A program made the translations under genes and the position numbers. DNA of 6,192 bases, from the NCBI GenBank assembly GCA_017394925.1, contig JAFPWQ010000290.1, forward strand, positions 1 to 6,192, given 5' to 3'. This stretch comes from Synergistaceae bacterium (GTDB lineage: Bacteria; Synergistota; Synergistia; Synergistales; Aminobacteriaceae). Positions 1-4,952 of the stretch are shown here, piece by piece. The notes under the pieces are model-generated. The model was not told where the DNA came from and ran no database searches. It worked only from the letters and a program-made list of their open reading frames with translations. Within the stretch, counting starts at the first letter, position 1, and each line of letters opens with the position of its first letter.

Positions 1-1
1 C

Positions 2-1066
2 AAAGCAAAATTTCTCGGTGTCGTCAAAGCCAACGCCTACGGACACGGAAGCATAAAGTGTGCGAAAAAACTTCAGGAATGCGGCGCGGATTATCTTGCA
101 GTAGCCTCAGTAACAGAAGGAATTGAACTCAGGAAAAACGGAATCACCCTGCCTGTATTATGTCTCGGTCAGGCTGATACTAACATGGCCGCGTTAATGT
201 GCGAATATAATATAACTCAGGCAGTCGGAGATTATGAGAACGGAAAAGCATTATCGGATTATGCTGTGAGCGTGAATAAGAAGATAAATATTCATGTGAA
301 GATTGATACAGGCATGAGCAGAACGGGTTTTTACTGGCCCGAATCGAATCCTGAACTCAAAGCCAGAACTGCAAATGAAATTCTGAAATTATGCAGGCTG
401 CCGGGACTTTATCCCGAAGGATTATTCACACACTTCGCAATCGCTGATGATGATCCTGAATTCACACATGCACAATTAAAACGCTTTCTTGACGCGCAGG
501 CACACATGCATGAACTCGGAATCGATTTCACACTTTCACATGCGGCGGCAAGTGTAGGAGTTCTCAATTACCCTGAGGCACATCTGAACATGGGACGCTT
601 CGGACTCGTGCTTTACGGCTATGCTGACACTGTAAAAGGCAACGAAGGCAGCAATCTTGATTTGCACCCTGTGATGAGCGTTAAGAGCAGAATAACGGCT
701 GTGCGTAATCTCCCAAAAGGCACAACTATCAGCTACGGACGTACTCATACACTCAGACGTGATTCAAAAGTTGCTGTGCTGCCAATCGGATATGCTGACG
801 GACTGCCGCGTTTACTCTCGAATAATTTCTGCGTGAAAATTCATGATGTCAAATGTCCTGTCTTAGGCCGTATCTGTATGGATATGACTATGATAGATGT
901 TACTGACATTGAAGGCGTGAAGGCCGGAGATATTGCGACAGTATTTGACGGTGAGCTTGTGCCGCTTGCCGCTAAGAATTCTGGAACAATAATTCATGAA
1001 ATCGTCTGCGATCCTTCAGTGAGAGTTCCGAGAGTTTATATCAGTCATGAGAGGATGACGCTCTAA
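2..1066 (+). CDS. alr: Alanine racemase, 5' end cut by the window
   Basis: PLP-dependent enzyme that interconverts L- and D-alanine in the cytoplasm, supplying D-Ala for peptidoglycan. The reading frame is open from base 2, so the gene starts before the window. About 354 residues are visible, and roughly 30 N-terminal residues are missing compared with the usual 360-390. The PLP-binding signature VVKANAYGHG lies at bases 20-49, with the Schiff-base lysine codon at 26-28. Other family marks are KIDTGMSRTGF (the lysine and arginine near the active site), the catalytic tyrosine in ISYGR (codon 734-736), GYADG, GRICMDM and the C-terminal RVPRVY. All expected catalytic residues are present, so it should be active. 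Internal Met codons such as the one at 185 are not the start, because the PLP motif lies upstream of them. manA follows after one base, so the two are probably one transcript. Confidence 0.96.
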   Translation, partial: KAKFLGVVKANAYGHGSIKCAKKLQECGADYLAVASVTEGIELRKNGITLPVLCLGQADTNMAALMCEYNITQAVGDYENGKALSDYAVSVNKKINIHVKIDTGMSRTGFYWPESNPELKARTANEILKLCRLPGLYPEGLFTHFAIADDDPEFTHAQLKRFLDAQAHMHELGIDFTLSHAAASVGVLNYPEAHLNMGRFGLVLYGYADTVKGNEGSNLDLHPVMSVKSRITAVRNLPKGTTISYGRTHTLRRDSKVAVLPIGYADGLPRLLSNNFCVKIHDVKCPVLGRICMDMTMIDVTDIEGVKAGDIATVFDGELVPLAAKNSGTIIHEIVCDPSVRVPRVYISHERMTL

Positions 1067-1067
1067 T

Positions 1068-1997
1068 ATGCTTCCGTTCAGATTAAAGCCTGTGTATAAA
1101 AATTATCTTTGGGGCGGAAAGAATTTAATTCATTCATGGGGAAAAGATTCAGAAACAGAAATTTTAGCTGAGAGCTGGGAACTAGCATCGCACAAGGACG
1201 GAGATAATATCATTCTTGACGGGTCATGTAAGAATTTGACACTCTCTGAGGCCGTAAAGAAATATCCTGAAATTGTTTCGCCTGAATTCAAGCCTGATGA
1301 TACATTCCCGTTAATGTTCAAGCTGATAGACTCGCAATTGCCCTTATCGATTCAGGTTCACCCGAATGACGAGTACGCAATGATTCATGAGCATAGCAAA
1401 GGCAAAGTAGAATCATGGTACATTCTGAATCACGAAGAAGGAGCGTATATATATCTTGGGCTTAAGCACAAAATAACGCGTTCAGAACTTGAAGATGCAA
1501 TCATGAATCATTCACTGACTGACATACTGAACAAAATATACGTTAATGACGGCGATACATTTTTCATTCCTTCAGGAACTCTTCATGCGATAGGTTCGGG
1601 AGTAACTCTTGCTGAGATTCAGGAGAATTCGAACATCACATACAGGGTTTATGACTATGGGAGATTAGGTGCGGACGGCAAGCCCAGAGAATTGCACATA
1701 GCCAAAGCTCTTGATGTTGCGAATCTTGAGCCTGTGAATTATTCTGCACCTAGAAAATCAGAAAATATTATTATGAAGTGTGTAGAGTTCTGCGTTGAAA
1801 GAATAAAAGCTCCGTATTCATGCAGGACAAATAATAACGGATTCAGATTCATTTTATGCATTGACGGCATGATTAATTTCACTTGCGGTAATGTTCATTA
1901 TGAGATTCAAAAGGGCAGGAATGTATTTGTGCCTTCGGACTGTGAGAATGAATTCATGATTGAAGGCAATGGAGAGTGCCTTATTACGTCAGAATAA
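1068..1997 (+). CDS. manA: Mannose-6-phosphate isomerase, class I (short bacterial form)
   Basis: Zinc enzyme interconverting mannose-6-phosphate and fructose-6-phosphate. It feeds mannose into glycolysis or supplies mannose-6-P for GDP-sugar and envelope glycan synthesis. The protein has 309 residues, the usual size of the short bacterial type I form. The cupin metal site is readable: Gln96 and His98 in IQVHPND, Glu115 in KVESWYIL, and His173 in PSGTLHAIG. The substrate-site arginine is expected in ITYRVYDYGR (Arg193). The N-terminal AESWELASHKDG block is also typical. The C-terminal 80 residues form the second, more variable cupin-like part. The start ATG is one base after the alr stop, with GAGG at 1051-1054 inside the alr 3' end as a rather distant ribosome site, so translational coupling to alr is likely. 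Metal ligands are assigned by family pattern, not by structure. Confidence 0.95.
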   Translation: MLPFRLKPVYKNYLWGGKNLIHSWGKDSETEILAESWELASHKDGDNIILDGSCKNLTLSEAVKKYPEIVSPEFKPDDTFPLMFKLIDSQLPLSIQVHPNDEYAMIHEHSKGKVESWYILNHEEGAYIYLGLKHKITRSELEDAIMNHSLTDILNKIYVNDGDTFFIPSGTLHAIGSGVTLAEIQENSNITYRVYDYGRLGADGKPRELHIAKALDVANLEPVNYSAPRKSENIIMKCVEFCVERIKAPYSCRTNNNGFRFILCIDGMINFTCGNVHYEIQKGRNVFVPSDCENEFMIEGNGECLITSE

Positions 1998-2031
1998 ATT
2001 TATCCCCTGACGTTATGCCGGGGTATTTTCT
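1984..2031 (-). pseudogene. Possible displaced C-terminal tail of the PIN-domain protein
   Basis: Read on the minus strand in a different frame from the PIN gene, bases 2031 down to 1984 encode RKYPGITSGDKFILT followed by a TAA stop. PIN proteins of this type normally end in a stretch like P-x-[IL]-T-x-E-E-F-[IL], preceded by a T-R-N-x-x-D-F block. The P-G-I-T-x-x-x-F-I spacing here matches that ending, whereas the annotated frame runs into NTPA and a stop. The simplest reading is a small out-of-frame deletion between the two parts. The segment overlaps the 3' end of manA by 14 bases on the opposite strand. It is short, so chance similarity is possible. Confidence 0.35.
2004..2029. terminator. 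Weak hairpin between the convergent manA and PIN genes
   Basis: CCCC at 2004-2007 can pair with GGGG at 2020-2023 across a 12-base loop. On the plus strand TATTTT follows at 2024-2029, as expected for an intrinsic terminator ending the alr-manA transcript. On the minus strand an AT-rich run follows, so it may act both ways. The stem has only four certain pairs, and the element overlaps the PIN stop codon, so this is a moderate call at best. Confidence 0.4.
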
Positions 2032-2363
2032 GCATTCACGCTTTGTGCGCAAATATCCTGCAAATTGTCTTCAAAGTCTCTGAACTCTACGTTATGGACT
2101 GCCTCAACAACTGCATCATGTTTTGCACTTGCGGTTTTAAGTATCTTGCATACACGGCCTAGCCATTCTCTGCGTGTCGCTTCTGGTTCTTTCATTTTCT
2201 CTGACGTGTACCAAATTATGGACAGTGAATGAAACGCTGCATATCCTTCAAGTTTCTTGTCTGCGCAAAGTTCCATAGTCAGAATCGATGACTCTCTGTA
2301 CTTATCCTCACGATGTGTAAGATAATTTATGATTACGTTCGTGTCTGCGAGTATCTTCATCAT
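2013..2363 (-). CDS. PIN-domain protein, VapC-like toxin, apparently C-terminally truncated
   Basis: PIN domains are magnesium-dependent ribonucleases, and small ones encoded beside an antitoxin are usually the toxin of a type II pair. The 116-residue protein opens with ILADTNVIINYL (first acidic residue Asp7). It keeps the FHSLSIIWY segment seen in the subfamily with 'H-S-[IL]-x-x-[IF]-x-Y', and RDFEDNLQ (Asp96, Glu98, Asp99) near the C terminus. Relatives run about 135-140 residues and end with a T-R-N-x-x-D-F block carrying the last acidic residue, then a short P-x-I-T tail. This protein stops just after CAQSVNAENTPA, so that block is missing. It may be inactive or reduced in activity. Translation probably starts at 2363, where its ATG shares one base with the antitoxin TAA, or at the next ATG (2360). 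Confidence 0.8.
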   Translation of the reverse strand: MMKILADTNVIINYLTHREDKYRESSILTMELCADKKLEGYAAFHSLSIIWYTSEKMKEPEATRREWLGRVCKILKTASAKHDAVVEAVHNVEFRDFEDNLQDICAQSVNAENTPA

Positions 2364-2638
2364 TATTTCACCAGTCCGTATTTTTCCGCCATTGCGTCCG
2401 CGTAAACTTCCTCGTAGTTTTCAGGAATTCGGAGCGGTCTCGTTCTTATCATTTCCTGAAGCTCACGGAATGCCTGCATACTTTCTTCGCGTTCTCTTGC
2501 AAGTCTGGCCTGTTCCTGTTCGGGAGTCTCCCATGTCTTTGGGTCATCTGCTGTCTTTTTGATTCCCTTTAGGACATCACCCATAACTTTATCTGGCAAT
2601 TTTTCAATCAATGCGTATGCTTCTTCTTTCAGTGTCAT
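2363..2638 (-). CDS. Antitoxin-like protein paired with the PIN gene
   Basis: Small, highly charged 91-residue protein, probably the antitoxin of the following PIN gene. The N terminus (MTLKEEAYALIEKLPDKVM, then DVLKGIKK) resembles the short helical segment that opens many antitoxins of the 'K-x-x-[LI]-x-x-[IL]-x-x-L-P' type. A Glu/Arg-rich helix covers residues about 38-66. The C terminus, IPENYEEVYADAMAEKYG, resembles the toxin-binding tail D-x-x-x-E-[LV]-x-x-A-[LM]-x-E-K-Y of RelB/VapB-like antitoxins. GGAGGG at 2646-2651 lies seven bases before the ATG and fixes the start. The stop overlaps the PIN start by one base, the usual antitoxin-first layout. No clear DNA-binding fold is evident, so autoregulation is unproven. 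The family assignment rests on pattern and context only. Confidence 0.7.
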   Translation of the reverse strand: MTLKEEAYALIEKLPDKVMGDVLKGIKKTADDPKTWETPEQEQARLAREREESMQAFRELQEMIRTRPLRIPENYEEVYADAMAEKYGLVK

Positions 2639-2652
2639 AATTAATCCCTCCG

Positions 2653-2672
2653 TAATATAAATTAATATAAAT
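2653..2672. repeat. Perfect tandem 10-bp direct repeat upstream of the antitoxin gene
   Basis: TAATATAAAT occurs twice in immediate succession (2653-2662 and 2663-2672). The period equals about one helical turn, so both copies present the same face of the DNA. It lies between the rubrerythrin terminator and the antitoxin ribosome site, where the promoter of the toxin-antitoxin unit must be. Read on the minus strand, each copy contains TATATT, a possible -10 element (for instance 2669-2664). It could be the promoter, an operator for the antitoxin, or simply AT-rich spacer. The repeat itself is certain; its role is inferred. Confidence 0.6.
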
Positions 2673-2698
2673 CCCCCTGCCGTATTTCAGACAAGGGG
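2673..2698 (-). terminator. Intrinsic terminator after rubrerythrin
   Basis: On the minus strand CCCCT (2698-2694) pairs with AGGGG (2678-2674). After a bulged T, GTC (2692-2690) can pair with GGC (2681-2679, one G-T pair), closing a loop of about eight bases. An AT-rich stretch follows, though not a clean T-run. It lies 35 bases past the rubrerythrin stop, in the right place to end the hydrogenase-rubrerythrin transcript before the antitoxin gene. Confidence 0.5.
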
Positions 2699-2732
2699 AA
2701 ATGATTTTCATTCAATGCTTAAATACTAACGC

Positions 2733-3272
2733 TTAATAGTTCTCTGCGTGAATCTCAAAATACGCCTTCGGATGTGCGCATACAGGACAAATCTCAGGTG
2801 CCTTAGTTCCGACAACGATATGTCCGCAGTTCCTGCATTCCCACACTTTGACCTCACTGTGCGCAAATACTTCTTGTGCTTCAACGTTCTTCAGTAATGC
2901 GCGGTATCTCTCTTCGTGATGTTTCTCGATTGCCGCCACCATTCTGAATTTCGCCGCGAGTGCCTTGAAGCCTTCTGCCTCTGCTGTCTTAGCGAAGCCC
3001 TCGTACATGTCTGTCCACTCGTAATTTTCACCGTCAGCTGCTGCTCCGAGATTCGCTGCTGTGTCGCCGATTCCGTCAAGCTCCTTGAACCACATCTTTG
3101 CGTGTTCTTTCTCATTGTCTGCCGTATGAAGGAAGATTGCCGCTATCTGTTCATAGCCTTCTTTCTTTGCGACTGATGCAAAATATGTGTACTTGTTGCG
3201 CGCCTGCGACTCTCCTGCAAAAGCCGCCTGTAAATTTTTCTCGGTCTGCGTTCCTGCGTATTTGTTCGCCAT
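2733..3272 (-). CDS. rbr: Rubrerythrin
   Basis: Cytoplasmic diiron protein that reduces hydrogen peroxide to water with electrons from NAD(P)H or rubredoxin, a standard oxidative-stress defence of anaerobes. The 179-residue protein has two domains. Residues about 5-130 are a ferritin-like four-helix bundle with the diiron ligand pattern: Glu21 in FAGESQARNKY, Glu54-x-x-His57 in NEKEHAK, Glu82 and Glu85, and Glu116-x-x-His119 in IEKHHEERY. Residues about 141-174 are a rubredoxin-like domain with Cys146/Cys149 and Cys162/Cys165 binding one iron. All metal ligands are present. The start at 3272 (MANKYAGTQTEKN) is chosen over the in-frame ATG 60 bases upstream, because AGGGGG lies nine bases before it and the extra residues would overlap the promoter. 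It lies 56 bases after the hydrogenase gene in the same direction and can be read from that gene's promoter or its own. Confidence 0.96.
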   Translation of the reverse strand: MANKYAGTQTEKNLQAAFAGESQARNKYTYFASVAKKEGYEQIAAIFLHTADNEKEHAKMWFKELDGIGDTAANLGAAADGENYEWTDMYEGFAKTAEAEGFKALAAKFRMVAAIEKHHEERYRALLKNVEAQEVFAHSEVKVWECRNCGHIVVGTKAPEICPVCAHPKAYFEIHAENY

Positions 3273-3281
3273 TGTTCTTGT

Positions 3282-3287
3282 CCCCCT
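3282..3287 (-). promoter_or_regulatory. Ribosome binding site that fixes the rubrerythrin start
   Basis: AGGGGG on the minus strand lies nine bases upstream of the ATG at 3272. The alternative ATG at 3332 would have its ribosome site inside the hydrogenase gene and shows no comparable purine run. Confidence 0.75.
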
Positions 3288-3315
3288 TTGAATTTTTGAA
3301 TTGAATTGTCTGTGT

Positions 3316-3324
3316 ATTATATCA
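3316..3324 (-). promoter_or_regulatory. Extended -10 promoter of rubrerythrin
   Basis: On the minus strand the sequence TGATATAAT (3324-3316) is a perfect TGnTATAAT extended -10 element, lying just past the hydrogenase stop codon. The best -35 at normal spacing is poor (TGAACT, 3344-3339, inside the hydrogenase coding end), but an extended -10 often works without one. Transcription would begin near 3309, giving a leader of about 37 bases. This would let rubrerythrin be made independently of the hydrogenase. Confidence 0.65.
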
Positions 3325-3328
3325 TGCG

Positions 3329-4849
3329 TCATTCTTCAAGTTCAGGCAGTATTGTCTCGTATTCACTCTCGTACGCATGTTCCCTCTCTGATGTCTTTTT
3401 GAATCTCGCTACTTCTCCTGCTGCCTGTGTGATTAAGCTCACCGTACCTGCTCCTCCTACACAGCCTCCGGGACAGGCCATGCCCTCAAGTAAATAGCCG
3501 TTGTACTTTCCTGCAATCGCAAGTCTGAGCATCTTTCTGCATTCATCAAGTCCTTCTGCATGTTCAACTTTTACGTCCATGTCAGGATGATTATGTTTTA
3601 TGCAGTTCACCACAGCCGATGCTACTCCTCCTGAGACTGCAAAGCCGCGTCCGTCTGCACTGGCTGAATTCGGAACTGGAAGCTCTTCAATCTTCGCAAA
3701 ATCTATTTCTTTTGCCTCGAACATTCCGAGCACTTCTTCAAACGTTAAGACAAAATCAATATCACTTCTGATTGTTCGTCTGCTTGCCTCAAGTTTTTTT
3801 GCCGCACACGGTCCAATAAACGCAACTTTGCATTCAGGGTGTTCCTTCTTGAGTAAACGCCCCGTTAAGACCATAGGAGTTAATGCCATGCTGATACACT
3901 CCGCATATTTGGGAAATTCTTTTTTGGCCATTACGCTCCACGCCGGACAGCATGACGTACCCATGAAGGGCAGCTTGTCGGGAACTTCTTTGAGAAAATC
4001 TTCGGCCTCCTGTAATGTACATAAATCCGCACCGATTGCAACTTCAACTACATCTGCAAAGCCCAATGCCTTGAATGCCGCGCGCAATTTGCCAGGCGTT
4101 ATATTCTTCCCGAACTGACCGCCCACTGCAGGAGCTATTGCCGCATATACGGGTGTCTCACTCTTCAAGGCCTGAATGCACTGGAATATCTGCGCCTTGT
4201 CTGCAATCGCACCGAACGGACAATTCGCTAAACACATTCCGCATGAGACGCATTTATCCTGATCTATGTCCGCTCGTCCGTATTCGTCGCTTCGTATTGC
4301 CTTCATTCCGCACGCCTTCGCACATGGTCTTTCCATTCTGAGAATCGCTCCGTACTGACACACCGACATGCAGCGGCCGCACTTTATGCATTTAGACTCG
4401 TCTATATGTGCCTGGCCATGTTCAAATCGAATCGCATCCTTCGGACAGACCTGCGAACATGGACGCGCTAAACATCCCTGACATTGATTAGTTACGACTA
4501 CTTTGTTGTCAGGGCATGAATGACACGCAAACTTGATTATGTTGATTAACGGAGGCTGATAATATTTTTCCGGGTGCACGCATTCTTCAGCTCCAGTTGA
4601 AACAGGCGCATGTTCTGACGCCTTGCGCAAAGTAAGCCCCATTGCAAGACGCATTCGTTCCTTGATGATTGCACGCTCAAGAAATACACTGTCCCGGTAA
4701 TGCGAAACTTCTCCGGGTATTATTCGGTACGGAATTAATTCCATCTCGGATAAATCGCCCTCTTTGTAATTGTATGAGAGTCTCGCTACCTCAGTGAATA
4801 TTGCACGGCGTATGTCATTAATTGATGTGTGTATACCTCTCATTCCCAT
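3329..4849 (-). CDS. Monomeric [FeFe] hydrogenase, group B-like
   Basis: Iron-only hydrogenase catalysing reversible proton reduction to H2, with ferredoxin as the likely electron partner. The 506-residue protein has a helical N terminus (1-105), then Cys-rich ferredoxin-type segments: C109/C112, CQGC-x4-C-x3-C (123-135), CIKCGRC-x3-C (154-164), CAKAC (176-180) and CVSCGMC-x3-CP (200-211). The H-cluster domain follows with TSCCPAW (Cys300 as proton-relay cysteine, Cys301 as ligand), IGPCAAKK (Cys348) and EGMACPGGC (Cys459, Cys463). The GPC form in place of the MPC of classical group A enzymes, and the N-terminal layout, suggest group B. The C terminus is a short acidic tail. The start at 4849 is chosen because GGAGGGG lies eight bases upstream; a further in-frame 25 codons reach 4924 but cover the promoter and lack a ribosome site. 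No maturase genes (hydE, hydF, hydG) are in the window. Confidence 0.93.
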   Translation of the reverse strand: MGMRGIHTSINDIRRAIFTEVARLSYNYKEGDLSEMELIPYRIIPGEVSHYRDSVFLERAIIKERMRLAMGLTLRKASEHAPVSTGAEECVHPEKYYQPPLINIIKFACHSCPDNKVVVTNQCQGCLARPCSQVCPKDAIRFEHGQAHIDESKCIKCGRCMSVCQYGAILRMERPCAKACGMKAIRSDEYGRADIDQDKCVSCGMCLANCPFGAIADKAQIFQCIQALKSETPVYAAIAPAVGGQFGKNITPGKLRAAFKALGFADVVEVAIGADLCTLQEAEDFLKEVPDKLPFMGTSCCPAWSVMAKKEFPKYAECISMALTPMVLTGRLLKKEHPECKVAFIGPCAAKKLEASRRTIRSDIDFVLTFEEVLGMFEAKEIDFAKIEELPVPNSASADGRGFAVSGGVASAVVNCIKHNHPDMDVKVEHAEGLDECRKMLRLAIAGKYNGYLLEGMACPGGCVGGAGTVSLITQAAGEVARFKKTSEREHAYESEYETILPELEE

Positions 4850-4857
4850 AAGAATAT

Positions 4858-4864
4858 CCCCTCC
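4858..4864 (-). promoter_or_regulatory. Ribosome binding site that fixes the hydrogenase start
   Basis: GGAGGGG on the minus strand, eight bases before the ATG at 4849. It rules out the longer in-frame start at 4924, which would put both the promoter and this site inside the coding region. Confidence 0.8.
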
Positions 4865-4884
4865 GTTATTTTGATTTCTCTTTA

Positions 4885-4893
4885 TGGTATTAT
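4885..4893 (+). promoter_or_regulatory. Candidate extended -10 promoter for the ankyrin-repeat gene
   Basis: TGGTATTAT (4885-4893) fits TGnTATAAT with one mismatch in the hexamer. Transcription would start near 4900, leaving a leader of about 53 bases before the ATG at 4953. The -35 region at 16-17 bp spacing (TTATTT or GTTATT) is weak. The hexamer overlaps the minus-strand -10 of the hydrogenase almost completely. Confidence 0.4.
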
Positions 4894-4918
4894 AGCCTGT
4901 ATCCATATTTAAATTTAA
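4889..4918 (-). promoter_or_regulatory. Promoter of the hydrogenase-rubrerythrin unit
   Basis: On the minus strand a consensus TATAAT lies at 4894-4889. TTAAAT at 4918-4913, 18 bases upstream, is a weak -35. Transcription would start near 4882, giving a leader of about 33 bases to the ATG at 4849. The hexamer is perfect, while the -35 is AT-rich and partly symmetric, so its assignment is uncertain. Confidence 0.6.
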
Positions 4919-4919
4919 A
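4908..4919. repeat. 12-bp AT palindrome in the divergent intergenic region
   Basis: TTTAAATTTAAA reads the same on both strands. It covers the -35 position of the hydrogenase promoter and lies in the leader of the ankyrin gene. It could be an operator half-site pair or an upstream AT-rich promoter element. Such AT palindromes also arise by chance in intergenic DNA. Confidence 0.4.
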
Positions 4920-4952
4920 CTCATAATTTTTTTTCACGGAGGTATTCTCTTA

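Noticed and set aside
2329..2562. Plus-strand 77-codon open frame over the antitoxin and PIN start
   Set aside because: It is antisense to two genes supported by a ribosome site, stop/start coupling and domain pattern, and has no ribosome site itself.
3273..3332. 20-residue N-terminal extension of rubrerythrin
   Set aside because: It would include the promoter and the AGGGGG ribosome site, and it is not part of the rubrerythrin fold; family proteins begin near the T-x-T-E-K-N segment.
3600..4118. 172-codon open frame on the plus strand
   Set aside because: It lies entirely antisense to the hydrogenase H-cluster domain, has no ribosome site and no recognisable protein pattern; it is a by-product of the coding strand's composition.
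4850..4924. 25-residue N-terminal extension of the hydrogenase
   Set aside because: It is AT-rich, covers the -10 and -35 elements and the ribosome site, and has no ribosome site of its own. The start at 4849 has GGAGGGG eight bases upstream.
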